Notes: a model not told the origin generated them from the sequence alone. DNA of 64,000 nucleotides from Mariprofundus ferrooxydans PV-1 (GCF_000153765.1 NZ_DS022295.1:1326887-1390886); one strand, 5' to 3'. Counted from the first letter of the stretch, positions 44,007 to 53,831 are shown. A program made the numbers and translations.

Positions 44007-46091
44007 TTAGCCCTGATAATGCCCCATCATTTTCATCAACTCCTGCTGGGCATTACGTTGCCTGGCCAGTGAATGAACGCGGTGGTAGCTGCCATCCTTG
44101 CGCAGGATCCATGCGCCGGTGTTATCCGCTAGGAAGGGGCGCAGACCAAGATTCAGCACCTCCCGCGCAAGTTTTTTATCGCGCACAGGGAAACAGGTCT
44201 CCACGCGGCGAAGCAGATTGCGTCCCATCCAGTCAGCACTGGCACAGAGCACTTCAGGTTCACCGCCATTATAAAAATAGAACACGCGTGAGTGCTCGAG
44301 GAACCGTCCCAACACCGAACGCACACGAATATTTTCGGAGACGCCCTTGATACCCGGACGCAAGCAGCAGATACCACGGACAATCAGATCTATCTTCACA
44401 CCGGCCTGCGATGCCCGGTATAACGCCTGAATGATTTCCGGCTCTTCAAGACCGTTCATTTTGGCGATAATACGTCCCTTGCCATCGGCGGCAGCATTAG
44501 CCGCCTCCAGTCCGATGCGCTCAATCAGCCCCGAATGTAGCGAGAATGGCGCCTGCAACATGGTTTTCAACTTGGAAACTCGCCCCAGGCCGGTCAGCTG
44601 CTGGAATACGCGATGCACATCCTCTCCCAGATCCGGATCGCAACTGAGCACGCCGAAATCAGTATAAAATCGCGTAGTAATGGTGTGATAGTTCCCCGTC
44701 CCCAGATGCACATAGCGACGCATCTTCCGCCCCTCGCGACGGACAATCAGCATCATCTTGCAGTGCGTCTTGTAGCCCACCACACCATATACGACCTGCA
44801 CGCCGGCAGCAGAGAGTCGATCTGCCAGAGCAATATTATCCTCTTCATTGAATCGCGCTCTTAATTCAATGACTGCCACAACCTCTTTGTTGGCCCGTGC
44901 CGCTTTGACCAGCGCATCAACAATCGGAGATTCGGGCACAACCCTGTACAGGGTCTGTTTAATCGCCAGTACATCAGGGTCGGCTGCCGCCTGTTTGAGC
45001 ATCTCAACCACCGGCGAAAAGTTGTGATAGGGGTGATATAGCAACACATCCCCATCCCGAATGGTCTGAAACAGATTCATATCCTCCACCTGCAGACGCG
45101 CCGGCAATCCCTGTTCGAACGAAGGGAATTTCAGATCCGGTCGCTTCACATCATCATAGACCAGCGCCATACGGTACAGGTTGACCGGCCCTTCAACCTG
45201 ATACAGGTCAACATCCTGCAAGCCAAACTGCTGCAGCAAAAAGTCGGACAGCTCAGCCGGACATCTGTTGGACACCTCCAGTCGCACACCCTGACTGAAG
45301 CGCCGTTCAAGTAACTCACCGGCAATCGCTTTTTTCAGATCAGCCAGATCTTCATCCACATCCAGCTCACTGTTGCGGGTGATGCGGAACTGGTGGCAGA
45401 ACTTCGTTTTCATGCCCGGAAACAGTTCACCCACATGTGCATGAATAATCGACGAGAGAAACACATAACAGTTCTCCGATGTCGCCACCTCTTCCGGCAA
45501 TCGAATCACCCGGGGCAATGATCTTGGAGCCTGCACAATGGCATAATTGGACTCGCGTCCGAATGCATCCTTGCCCTCCAGGGCCACCATAAAATTGAGG
45601 ATTTTATTTAACAGGCGCGGGAAAGGATGTGCCGGATCAAGACCGATCGGTGTCAGCACAGGCAGCAACTCGCGCATGAAAAAACGGCGGATCCAATCCT
45701 GCTGTGCTTCGTTCCATTCTGAGCGATGAAGGAAACTGATACCCTCTTCACGCATAGCCGGCAACAGCTCGTCATTGAGCAGGCTGTATTGATCGCTGAC
45801 CAACTTACTGACCTGCTCCCGGATCTGTTTCAGTGTTTCACTGGCTGTCAAACCATCCGCGCCAACATGCATGGAGCCAACAACCAGACGCTGCTTCTGG
45901 ATAGCAACGCGGACCTCAAAAAACTCATCCATATTGGATGTGCAAATGCACAGGAAGCGCAATCGCTCCAACAACGGAATATCCGGATCACATGCCATCT
46001 CAAACACGCGCCGGTTAAAGGCCAGCATGCTCAGGTCTCTGTTCAGATATAATTCCGGACTATCCAGCGATAGCGATGTAGCCTGTTTCAA
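44007..46091 (-). CDS. ppk: Polyphosphate kinase 1
   Basis: 694 residues, family length, from a TTG with GAGG 7 nt upstream. Four-domain PPK1: N-terminal NRDLSMLAFNRRVFE, the phosphohistidine region GYKTHCKMMLIVRREG, and C-terminal ATP-site strings RGICCLRPG and HSRVFYFYNGGEP. Makes polyphosphate from ATP at the membrane. Its promoter region carries an inverted pair of Pho repeats shared with the divergent gene at 46269. Confidence 0.96.
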   Translation of the reverse strand: MKQATSLSLDSPELYLNRDLSMLAFNRRVFEMACDPDIPLLERLRFLCICTSNMDEFFEVRVAIQKQRLVVGSMHVGADGLTASETLKQIREQVSKLVSDQYSLLNDELLPAMREEGISFLHRSEWNEAQQDWIRRFFMRELLPVLTPIGLDPAHPFPRLLNKILNFMVALEGKDAFGRESNYAIVQAPRSLPRVIRLPEEVATSENCYVFLSSIIHAHVGELFPGMKTKFCHQFRITRNSELDVDEDLADLKKAIAGELLERRFSQGVRLEVSNRCPAELSDFLLQQFGLQDVDLYQVEGPVNLYRMALVYDDVKRPDLKFPSFEQGLPARLQVEDMNLFQTIRDGDVLLYHPYHNFSPVVEMLKQAAADPDVLAIKQTLYRVVPESPIVDALVKAARANKEVVAVIELRARFNEEDNIALADRLSAAGVQVVYGVVGYKTHCKMMLIVRREGRKMRRYVHLGTGNYHTITTRFYTDFGVLSCDPDLGEDVHRVFQQLTGLGRVSKLKTMLQAPFSLHSGLIERIGLEAANAAADGKGRIIAKMNGLEEPEIIQALYRASQAGVKIDLIVRGICCLRPGIKGVSENIRVRSVLGRFLEHSRVFYFYNGGEPEVLCASADWMGRNLLRRVETCFPVRDKKLAREVLNLGLRPFLADNTGAWILRKDGSYHRVHSLARQRNAQQELMKMMGHYQG

Positions 46092-46167
46092 TCGATCACC
46101 TCATGAGGGGGGGTATTTATGGCCGACAAGCATAGGTTAACAAATATGTGAATATTGTCAGATTTGC

Positions 46168-46185
46168 ATGACACCGGTGTGTCAT
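46168..46185 (-). promoter_or_regulatory. Pho box for ppk (minus strand)
   Basis: On the minus strand ATGACAC (46185-46179), ACCG, GTGTCAT (46174-46168), followed after 10 bp by CAATAT. The 22-bp block is also a near-perfect palindrome (GCATGACAC / GTGTCATGC). Confidence 0.5.
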
Positions 46186-46188
46186 GCA

Positions 46189-46244
46189 TTGACATCGAAC
46201 TGTAACAGATATGACATCATGCTGACATCTTCACTTTTTATCCT
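46189..46244 (+). promoter_or_regulatory. Four-repeat Pho box and -10 for the receiver-like gene
   Basis: TTGACAT (46189), CTGTAAC (46200), ATGACAT (46211) and CTGACAT (46222) at an exact 11-bp period; TATCCT (46239-46244) follows the last repeat by 10 bp. AAAGGAGG and the ATG at 46269 follow. Confidence 0.8.
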
Positions 46245-46268
46245 TGCAGGCAAAGGAGGCCTGCAAAC

Positions 46269-46727
46269 ATGTCAACCGCAATCTATAGACAAAAATTTGC
46301 CACCATTATCGCCGAGGATACCCCGGCCATCGAGCAGCTTATAGCCTGGCTGCAATGTCGCGATTACTACTGTCGGCGCATAGATGCGTCTGACATCATG
46401 AGTCAACCCTCACTCTACCACAGCAGCCTGATACTGACCGATATTTCCCCCTCAAACGCCGACAACCTGAACATCCTGCAGTACATCTCATGCTTCAGCC
46501 CCCAGGCAGCACTCGTGCCTCTTTGTATGGGCGGAAACACGCCCGCCATGCGCCGGGCACGGGAGATCGGTGTTGCCGGATTCCTCTACATCAACCATGC
46601 AAACGGCATGATTGATTTCCATCGCGGATTTGCCAAATCAATGGACCTGCAGGAGCAGTACCGGCACCAGTTTTCGGGTGGGCGACTACCTCAGCCATCA
46701 CAGACTTTTTCCATGTCATCCTGCTGA
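46269..46727 (+). CDS. Receiver-like protein, Pho-regulated
   Basis: 152 residues. A CheY-like fold by pattern: FATIIAEDTPAIEQLIAWL at strand 1, LILTDISPSNADNLNILQYI with a possible phosphoacceptor Asp near 58, and a late GVAGFLYINHANGM where receivers carry their switch Lys; that Lys is missing. So it may be a degenerate receiver. No output domain. Behind the strongest Pho box in the window and divergent from ppk, it may act in polyphosphate or hybrid-kinase signalling. Confidence 0.6.
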   Translation: MSTAIYRQKFATIIAEDTPAIEQLIAWLQCRDYYCRRIDASDIMSQPSLYHSSLILTDISPSNADNLNILQYISCFSPQAALVPLCMGGNTPAMRRAREIGVAGFLYINHANGMIDFHRGFAKSMDLQEQYRHQFSGGRLPQPSQTFSMSSC

Positions 46728-46773
46728 CATGATAAGTTGATTAAATCCATCCCATCTTTACAAGGAGCAGTCC

Positions 46774-46968
46774 ATGAAAAAACAGTACGAAAAAATCCAA
46801 TACGATGAACTGGCGGACAGCTCTCTGTTCTCTATATCCGATATAGCCGGAATGATGCTGATGCCTTACATGCCGGATGAGCGTGACAATGAGCCGGCTT
46901 GCGGAACAAAACAGTCCGAAACCCGAAATACTACCGCCGATATCACAACCGCCCCTCTCGCACATTGA
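46774..46968 (+). CDS. Small hypothetical protein, 64 residues
   Basis: ATG with a good ribosome site (AAGGAG, 6 nt). Soluble, mixed charge (MKKQYEKIQYDELADSSLF), with Met-rich centre GMMLMPYMPDE. Not recognised. 46 bp after the receiver-like gene, so probably induced with it under phosphate limitation. Confidence 0.55.
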   Translation: MKKQYEKIQYDELADSSLFSISDIAGMMLMPYMPDERDNEPACGTKQSETRNTTADITTAPLAH

Positions 46969-46998
46969 CCTGTAACAGGGTGCTGCCATGATTGGCAA

Positions 46999-48474
46999 GT
47001 GACTAACTCGCACGCACCCATTTCCGTTACCCAGCTCACTGCCCGCATCAAACAGATGCTGGAGCAGGGCTTTGCCGCCATTGCCGTCAGTGGTGAAGTA
47101 TCCCGTCTGACCCGACCGGCTTCCGGTCACCTCTATTTTACCATCAAGGATGCCCATGCAGCGATTTCCGCAGTCGTGTGGCGGACAACGGCGATGCGTC
47201 TGCACGCGTTGCTCAAAGAGGGTGGTGAATACATATTTACAGGCCACCTCAGTGTTTATGAGCCGCGCGGCAGTTACCAACTCGTCGTCACCCGCATCGA
47301 GTCAGCCGGAGCCGGTAAACTGGCCGCTGAATTCGAGCGACGGAAACAGCTGTTTGCCGAACGCGGGTGGTTTGACCCGGCAACAAAAAAAACACCACCA
47401 CACCTGCCCCGACATATCGGCATTGCCACCTCGGCTACGGCCGCAGCCTTTGAGGATGTCAGAAAAGTGCTGGCTACACGGCCAGCATGGCTGCAACTCA
47501 CGCTAAGCCCTTGTCTGGTACAGGGAGCAGGTGCCCCCTCCTCCATCGTCACGGCATTGAAGGCGCTGGCAACCATGCCGCAACCACCCGATCTCATTTT
47601 GCTGGTACGCGGCGGCGGCAGCATCGAAGACCTGTGGTGTTTTAACGATGAAACAGTAGTCAAAGCAGTGATGGAATCTCCCGTCCCCGTCATCACGGGG
47701 ATTGGCCACGAAATTGATGTCACACTGGCCGACTTCGCTGCCGATGTGCGCGCCGCCACCCCGTCCAATGCCGCCGAACTGGCTTGCCCGTCCCGCCAGC
47801 AATTACGCCAGCAGATACCCAGAGTTGCCGCCATGGCAGCCATGCTGCATCAGACGCTGGCCGGACATGACCGCCACAGCCATGCGCTTAGCCACCGCCT
47901 GAAGCAAACCTGGCACCGCTTCACGGATACACGCCATCATCGACTGGAACAGATGCACAGCCGCATGCAACACCTGCAGCGTGTGCAACGACACGAACAA
48001 CGGCTTCACCTGCAAACGCTGGAGAAACGACTCTCTGCTATGGAACCCGGTCACCAATTGCATAACCGCAGACATCGCCTGACCGGCACCGTCAATCAAC
48101 TGCATCAGATGCTGCATGGCAGCCTGCAACGCAAACAGAAGCTGGCGCAAACACAGTCCCGGAGGCTGCATCTGGCTGCCGCTGCATTGCTGCCACCCCG
48201 TCGGCAAAAGCTGATGCCGCAAGCATTGCGACTGAAACAGCTCCTGCTTACGCAGATCCCCGCCCACCGGCAACGTCTGGCGCTATACCACGGCCGGTTG
48301 GCCGCATACGACAAGGAAGATATTCTGGCACGCGGCTTCAGCCTGAATTATGACATGGACGACAAGCTGGTCACCCGTGTGGCGGCACTACATCCCGGCG
48401 CCCGGCTGCGTGTGGAGTTTCAGGATGGGTCTGCCGACACACGCATTGAATCCATAAAAAGGAATCCGACATGA
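46999..48474 (+). CDS. xseA: Exodeoxyribonuclease VII large subunit
   Basis: 491 residues from a GTG. OB fold (1-100: ISVTQLTARIKQMLEQGF, VSGEVSRL) then the catalytic core (PRHIGIATSATAAAFEDV, LILLVRGGGSIEDLWCFND, TGIGHEIDVTLADFAADVRAATPS) and a long Gln/His/Arg-rich helical region (270-430). Degrades single-stranded DNA with XseB. xseB is not seen here. Its stop overlaps the next ATG. Confidence 0.95.
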   Translation: MTNSHAPISVTQLTARIKQMLEQGFAAIAVSGEVSRLTRPASGHLYFTIKDAHAAISAVVWRTTAMRLHALLKEGGEYIFTGHLSVYEPRGSYQLVVTRIESAGAGKLAAEFERRKQLFAERGWFDPATKKTPPHLPRHIGIATSATAAAFEDVRKVLATRPAWLQLTLSPCLVQGAGAPSSIVTALKALATMPQPPDLILLVRGGGSIEDLWCFNDETVVKAVMESPVPVITGIGHEIDVTLADFAADVRAATPSNAAELACPSRQQLRQQIPRVAAMAAMLHQTLAGHDRHSHALSHRLKQTWHRFTDTRHHRLEQMHSRMQHLQRVQRHEQRLHLQTLEKRLSAMEPGHQLHNRRHRLTGTVNQLHQMLHGSLQRKQKLAQTQSRRLHLAAAALLPPRRQKLMPQALRLKQLLLTQIPAHRQRLALYHGRLAAYDKEDILARGFSLNYDMDDKLVTRVAALHPGARLRVEFQDGSADTRIESIKRNPT

Positions 48475-49295
48475 AACGATACCTCTACCTTTCAATATTG
48501 CTCTCTCTCTGGGTAGCCCCCTCACAGGCGGCCGAGTATTCCGTCACCCAGGGTGATGTCATCACCGTCGAACCCCCCCTCAGTGATACGAAGCCAAGCC
48601 TCAGCTGTTTCGGCAGGAAGTGGCCGGTCAAGGCACTCGGACAACATCGCTGGCGCGGCTGGATTGGCGTGGACTTAAAGAAGAAGCCGGGCAATTACAA
48701 TATCCGCTGGCAGCAAGGCGGGCAGTTACTGGCTCGCGACAGATTGCACGTCAACAAGGGTAATTTTCGTATTTCGCGAATCAGCGTTAAACAGAACATG
48801 GCCGTCTTCGACAAGAAAACACTGCAGCGCATCCGGCGTGAAGTGAAAGCGCTCAAGGCAACGTATAGTGAGCCGGTGAAAGCCGATATCGACCTCGTAA
48901 TGCATTTCAAACCGGTTGATGGCATTGAATCCACACCGTTCGGCGCCCAGCGCTACGTCAACGGTGAGCCACGCTCGCCCCACTCAGGCATTGATATCGC
49001 AGTCCCCGCCGGCACCCCTATTCGCCTGCCACTGGCCGGCTCCGTACTGCTGGTCGCCGATATGTACCTCAACGGCAAAACGATAGCCATCGGTCATGGA
49101 AATGGATTAGTCTCCGTCTATTCACATATGGAGTCCACAGCCGTTCACAAGGGCCAGTGGGTGAAAACCGGTGAAATCATAGGCAAAGTCGGAGCAACCG
49201 GGCGGGCAACCGGCCCGCATTTGCACTGGGGCGTTCGTTTCTACAATGCACGCGTCAACCCGGCAAGCCTGCTGGATGATCAAGCCGGTTTGTAA
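48471..49295 (+). CDS. Exported M23-family peptidase (LytM domain)
   Basis: 274 residues with a signal peptide (1-20, PSQA). Zinc-site residues His171 and Asp175 (PHSGIDIAVPAG), His250 and His252 (GPHLHWG) are present, so catalysis is expected: peptidoglycan cross-link cleavage in the periplasm. Starts in ATGA overlap with xseA. Confidence 0.9.
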   Translation: MKRYLYLSILLSLWVAPSQAAEYSVTQGDVITVEPPLSDTKPSLSCFGRKWPVKALGQHRWRGWIGVDLKKKPGNYNIRWQQGGQLLARDRLHVNKGNFRISRISVKQNMAVFDKKTLQRIRREVKALKATYSEPVKADIDLVMHFKPVDGIESTPFGAQRYVNGEPRSPHSGIDIAVPAGTPIRLPLAGSVLLVADMYLNGKTIAIGHGNGLVSVYSHMESTAVHKGQWVKTGEIIGKVGATGRATGPHLHWGVRFYNARVNPASLLDDQAGL

Positions 49296-49313
49296 ATCGA
49301 GAGGACGCTACAC

Positions 49314-49700
49314 ATGAAAATCAAGGTACTGATTATTGATGATGAAGATTCGGTGCAAAGCATCCTGACTGCGTTCCTGAATCGTTATGTCAGCGACCAT
49401 GAACTGGAAAGCGACATCACCGGCATGGAAGACCCGGTGGAAAGTCTGTTTGAGCTAACGGCGCGCGGCGACCAGTATCAGTTAATACTGCTGGATGTGC
49501 GTATTCCCAAGCTCTCAGGCGATGAAATTTACAGCTCCATCGAGCAGGTAAATCCGGGCATTCTGGATCGCATTATGTTCATTACCGGTTATCCGGAAGA
49601 CCTCTATGAGCGTTTCCCGAACAAGCATTTCAATGTGCTGCAAAAGCCATTTCGCTATGAAAGCTTTTCCCGCAAACTAGACGAATTACTAAACTCCTGA
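49314..49700 (+). CDS. Single-domain response regulator
   Basis: 128 residues, receiver only. Acidic pocket IDDEDS (9-14), phosphoacceptor Asp in LILLDVRIPKLSG (about 60) and the conserved Lys in LQKPF. No output domain, so it must act by protein contact. No kinase adjacent. Confidence 0.88.
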   Translation: MKIKVLIIDDEDSVQSILTAFLNRYVSDHELESDITGMEDPVESLFELTARGDQYQLILLDVRIPKLSGDEIYSSIEQVNPGILDRIMFITGYPEDLYERFPNKHFNVLQKPFRYESFSRKLDELLNS

Positions 49701-49706
49701 CATCCA

Positions 49707-50285
49707 ATGCCTGAACACACGTATTGGCAGGCCTCACAAACCGAACAGCGCACTGCCTGGGTCATTGTTACCTGCTGTATTATTACAGTCATGGTTGCAT
49801 CCTTCCGCCCGCAATGGTTTGATTTTTCACAACTGCTGACTACCACAACTCCCGTACAAAACGACAGCAGTGATTTACCGGCAGTGCCCCAACCTGCCAC
49901 AATAGATCTGCCCGAACCCACCCCGACACCACCTGTTGTCGCGGCTCCATCGCCTTCACCAGCCCACACCCCGGTTGCCAAGCCGACTACCCGCCCGACC
50001 TCCCGCAGCAAAACTATAACCACACAGGCGGCCACTCCCGCCCGGTCAGAGCCGGGTGCCGGATACTATGTCCAGTTAGGTGCGTTCAAGGAATCTGCCC
50101 GCGCAAAAGGGCTGACCGCCCGCTTGAGCCATCTGGGCTGGCAATCGCACATTATCGTCAGAGGATCACTGCATGCCGTTTGGGCCGGACCGACGACAAC
50201 GCGCGCTCAGGCTGAGCAGCTACAAAAAGCCATCGCGGCCAAACTGCATAATCAGGGCTTCATTATTCGTCAACAGGCCAGATGA
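49707..50285 (+). CDS. Membrane-anchored SPOR-domain protein
   Basis: 192 residues. One N-terminal membrane segment (19-33), a Pro/Thr-rich periplasmic linker (50-110) and a C-terminal SPOR domain (118-190, GYYVQLGAFKESARAKGLTARL). SPOR domains bind denuded peptidoglycan at the division site. It overlaps the ggt start by four bases (ATGA). Confidence 0.88.
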   Translation: MPEHTYWQASQTEQRTAWVIVTCCIITVMVASFRPQWFDFSQLLTTTTPVQNDSSDLPAVPQPATIDLPEPTPTPPVVAAPSPSPAHTPVAKPTTRPTSRSKTITTQAATPARSEPGAGYYVQLGAFKESARAKGLTARLSHLGWQSHIIVRGSLHAVWAGPTTTRAQAEQLQKAIAAKLHNQGFIIRQQAR

Positions 50286-51877
50286 GGCGATCGGTCCGTA
50301 CAACCGGGGCGAGAAGAGGCGCGGTTGCGGCCGGTCATCCGGCAACTGCCGAGGCCGGAGCTGCCATCCTGCGCATGGGCGGCAACGCCGTAGATGCCGC
50401 CATTGCTGCTGTCACCACCTCGTTTACTGCAGAGCCGGTACTCACCTCTGCCGGCGGCGGCGGATTCATGCTCATTGCCGGCAGCAGCAAACCAATACTG
50501 TATGATGGCTTTGCCCGCATGCCGTCAGGCCGTATGCCTGCGGGAGTACAGTCCGAGCTCAAATCCACGCCCATCGATTTCGGCGATAGCGTGCAGCACT
50601 TTCATATCGGACAGGGCTCGGTCGCTGCGCCATCACTGCTGGCCATGCTCTTTGAGACTCACCGGCAGCACGGATGCTTACCACTTGCCGAAGCAATAGC
50701 TCCGGGTATGGATGCCGCCCGTAGCGGCATTCGTTTAAACGACCTGCAGGCATCCTTTATCCAATTGCTACGGCCGATTCTGACCGACACAACCGATTGC
50801 ACGGCGCTATACGCGCCACATGGCCAGCTGCTGCAGGCCGGAGATACCTTTCACAACAAGGCACTGGCCAACACGCTGGAGATGCTACTGCTTGAGGGCA
50901 TTGATGAGATGTATCATGGCGACCTGGCCAGAGCCATTGTACGCAGCTGTATGCCCTATGGCCTGCTCGGCATGGATGATATGCGCGCAAAGCAGGTTCA
51001 GGCCCGCAGACCGCTGTCGATACCGCTCTTCGGCGGCAGGTTGCTGAGCAACCCTCCCCCCTCTTCAGGGGGGCTGTTGATCGCATTTGCCGCTACACTG
51101 CTTGATCAACTAAAAGGTGAAGCGGAAGCACCCGCATTGCTGGCCGAGTGCCTGCGTGCAGCCAGCCAGCTGCGCTGCGAATACTTTGATGCACGTATAT
51201 ATGATGACAATATTGACAATCAGATCCTGGCACCCGAACAGATCCAACAGGCCAGCAGTACGATCAGACACCGCCTGCGCAATGGGGAAACACCAACCGA
51301 CAGCACGACTGAAGCCGGCAACAGACTCGGCAGCACCACCCATATCAGCATTGTCGATGGCGATGGCATGGTGGTATCGGTCACCACCAGCAATGGAGAA
51401 GGTGCAGGCATTGTTGTACCCGACTCCGGCATCCACCTGAACAACATACTGGGTGAAGCCGATATCAACCCGTTCGGCTTTCACACCCTGCCGGCCGGCA
51501 GGAGTCTGTCATCCATGATGGCTCCCTCCGTGTTCATAAAAAACGGCCGCCCGAGCATCGTGCTGGGCAGTGGCGGCTCCAATCGGCTGCGTGGCGCAAT
51601 CCTGCAGGTACTCAGTCGCCACCTGCTGCTGGGCGAATCCATGGAAGCGGCGGTGCATGCCCCCCGCCTGCATAATGAAAACATGGTACTGGATGCGGAG
51701 CCTGCTTGCTTCAATGATGCCCAGCGTCAGCAGCTCATCTCGCTCGGCTGGTCTATCAGGGACTGGCGGCAAACCAGCATCTATTTCGGCGGCGTGCACG
51801 CCATCGCCATTGATGCGCACGGCCATCTTCAGGCGGCTGGCGATCCCCGGCGTGGCGGCACCACGGCCTTTACATGA
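50282..51877 (+). CDS. ggt: Gamma-glutamyltransferase-family protein
   Basis: 531 residues. Ntn-hydrolase with the autoprocessing nucleophile in GSTTHISIVDGDGMVVS (Thr, about residue 352) and the C-terminal GSGGSNRLRGAI loop. No signal peptide, so probably cytosolic, unlike the periplasmic GGT of E. coli. Hydrolyses or transfers gamma-glutamyl from glutathione or related compounds. Confidence 0.88.
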   Translation: MRRSVRTTGARRGAVAAGHPATAEAGAAILRMGGNAVDAAIAAVTTSFTAEPVLTSAGGGGFMLIAGSSKPILYDGFARMPSGRMPAGVQSELKSTPIDFGDSVQHFHIGQGSVAAPSLLAMLFETHRQHGCLPLAEAIAPGMDAARSGIRLNDLQASFIQLLRPILTDTTDCTALYAPHGQLLQAGDTFHNKALANTLEMLLLEGIDEMYHGDLARAIVRSCMPYGLLGMDDMRAKQVQARRPLSIPLFGGRLLSNPPPSSGGLLIAFAATLLDQLKGEAEAPALLAECLRAASQLRCEYFDARIYDDNIDNQILAPEQIQQASSTIRHRLRNGETPTDSTTEAGNRLGSTTHISIVDGDGMVVSVTTSNGEGAGIVVPDSGIHLNNILGEADINPFGFHTLPAGRSLSSMMAPSVFIKNGRPSIVLGSGGSNRLRGAILQVLSRHLLLGESMEAAVHAPRLHNENMVLDAEPACFNDAQRQQLISLGWSIRDWRQTSIYFGGVHAIAIDAHGHLQAAGDPRRGGTTAFT

Positions 51878-52371
51878 AATACGCCTATATTGCCCTTGGA
51901 GGCAACCTCGGCGAGGTAAAAGCCGCCTTTGGCAGTGCCCGTGCAGAGATTGCGGCGCTGCCTGACACAACGGTGACGGCATCATCACTACTCTATCGCA
52001 CTGCACCGATCGGTCCGCCCGGTCAGCCCGACTATTACAATGCCGTCATTGCCGCAGGAACAGGTATCTCTCCGCTGACACTGCTAAACGCACTGCAATC
52101 GATTGAGCAGCGGCATGGCCGTGTGCGCACGCTCCACTGGGGTGCGCGAACACTGGATCTGGATATTATTGCCATCAATACTGATATCGTCGAACTGCCA
52201 CAACTAAGCATTCCACATCCGCTTATGCATACACGTCAGTTCGTGTTGCGACCCATGTGCGATATATATCCGGCGTGGCACCATCCCCTGCTTGATGTAT
52301 CCGCCGCAGATCTGCTGGCAGATCTGCTTGCTGCAGGAGAGGACCCATTAGCGGAGGGAGTAGTATGGTAG
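51874..52371 (+). CDS. folK: 6-hydroxymethyl-7,8-dihydropterin pyrophosphokinase
   Basis: 165 residues. YIALGGNLGEVKAAF, TAPIGPPGQPDYYNAV and the signature GARTLDLDIIAI are HPPK motifs. Folate pathway. ATGA overlap with ggt; overlaps the next gene by 7 bp. Confidence 0.96.
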   Translation: MKYAYIALGGNLGEVKAAFGSARAEIAALPDTTVTASSLLYRTAPIGPPGQPDYYNAVIAAGTGISPLTLLNALQSIEQRHGRVRTLHWGARTLDLDIIAINTDIVELPQLSIPHPLMHTRQFVLRPMCDIYPAWHHPLLDVSAADLLADLLAAGEDPLAEGVVW

Positions 52372-53075
52372 AAAAATCATTGCATGGAACACGCAGCGAA
52401 TCTGGTTCATCCAGAGCAACGCGGGATACACGCGACCGTCCACTGAGCCAGTGCCATATCTGCATCGAAGGTGCCATCGGGGTGGGTAAAACGACACTGG
52501 CCCGTAAACTGGCAGACAAGCTGGGCTCCGACACATTCTTCGAACAGGTAGACGATAACCCGTTTATTGAACTATTTTATCAGGATCCTTCCCGCAATGC
52601 CCTGTCCGTACAGCTTTCATTTCTGTTTTCCCGCCTTAAACAATGGCAGAGCCTTCACCAGCAGGACCTGTTCCGACAGGGCGTGATCAGTGATTACCTG
52701 TTTGCCAAGGATCACATCTTTGCCACCGTAACCCTCAGTGATGAAGAGCTGGCCCTGTATGAACAGGTAGCACGTCTTGTCAGCGTTGATATCCAACGCC
52801 CGGATCTGGTGATTTACCTGCAGTCAAAGCCCTCTGTGATCATGAAGCGCATCCAGCAACGAAATCGTGCGATGGAACGCGGCATGAAAATGGAATATCT
52901 GGAAAAGGTGATTACTGCCTATGATCAGTATTTCTTCCACTATCAGGAGACGCCACTTCTGATAGTGCAGACAGACCGAATGAATTTTGCAGATCACGCC
53001 GGGGCGGTGGATTCCCTGATTGAGCGTATCGGCAACATGACTTCCCAGACCGAGTTCTGGGCCGATTACAGCTAA
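52365..53075 (+). CDS. Deoxynucleoside kinase (deoxyadenosine/deoxyguanosine kinase-like)
   Basis: 236 residues. P-loop EGAIGVGKTT (about 36-45), DRS-like region replaced by VISDYLFAKDHIFA, and the Arg lid (RIQQRNRAMERGMKMEYLEKV). Follows folK, the common folK-dgk order in proteobacteria. Salvages deoxynucleosides. Confidence 0.85.
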   Translation: MVEKSLHGTRSESGSSRATRDTRDRPLSQCHICIEGAIGVGKTTLARKLADKLGSDTFFEQVDDNPFIELFYQDPSRNALSVQLSFLFSRLKQWQSLHQQDLFRQGVISDYLFAKDHIFATVTLSDEELALYEQVARLVSVDIQRPDLVIYLQSKPSVIMKRIQQRNRAMERGMKMEYLEKVITAYDQYFFHYQETPLLIVQTDRMNFADHAGAVDSLIERIGNMTSQTEFWADYS

Positions 53076-53108
53076 GCGCAGCACAGACCTTCCGGGCAGT
53101 CACACTTT

Positions 53109-53795
53109 TCAGGTGATGTCGGTATCCCCATCCTTATCCTTAACGCGCACCTTGGCGATCGCAGCAATGTGATTTCGGCCATACTGCTCAAGAAAAACAG
53201 TCAGGTTGGCGATAATCAGGGAATAAACGACGATACCGAAAAGCATCGTCATGACGGCCACGATACGTCCGGCAGATGTGATCGGTACAATATCGCCATA
53301 ACCCACGGTCGTCAGCGTCACAAATGCCCACCAGAGCCCATCCTGCAATTCACCGAATTGAGGGTTCTGACCATGCTCAATGAGAAATGTTGTGGTACCG
53401 AATATAAACACAACGGCAAACAGCAGCGCCATGGCAACCGGCAGACTGTCTCCGGAGAGTACCAGCAGACGTAGCAGCCGCTCCTTGTTAGCGCGAAGAA
53501 GCACCCCCACCCTCAGGGCAGGCAGCAGATGCGCCACCCTCAGAGCCATCAACATACGCAGCATCGGCGAAGAGAGCAACACCACCAGCGCCAGATCAAA
53601 CCAGTTGGACTTCATCCACGCAGTACGATTTTCATCAATCCACCAGCGCATGAAAAACAGCACCACAAACGCAACCAGCGCAACCAGTGAAACCCAATCC
53701 GGCAGGGTATGAACCAGTGACGCAGCAACCGCTCCGATCGTCGCAGCAAAGAGCCCTGTATCCAGAACACGCTGCCAAATGATACGTCTGCTCAA
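53109..53795 (-). CDS. Voltage-gated-type potassium channel
   Basis: 228 residues, six membrane segments. Selectivity filter TVGYGD (163-168) between a pore helix and the final segment. The S4-like region RVAHLLPALRVGVLLRANKERLLRLL carries regularly spaced arginines. No cytosolic RCK domain. Confidence 0.9.
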   Translation of the reverse strand: MSRRIIWQRVLDTGLFAATIGAVAASLVHTLPDWVSLVALVAFVVLFFMRWWIDENRTAWMKSNWFDLALVVLLSSPMLRMLMALRVAHLLPALRVGVLLRANKERLLRLLVLSGDSLPVAMALLFAVVFIFGTTTFLIEHGQNPQFGELQDGLWWAFVTLTTVGYGDIVPITSAGRIVAVMTMLFGIVVYSLIIANLTVFLEQYGRNHIAAIAKVRVKDKDGDTDIT

Positions 53796-53831
53796 GGCTT
53801 AGAACTGCAAAGAGTCATGCCGGCCACATCA

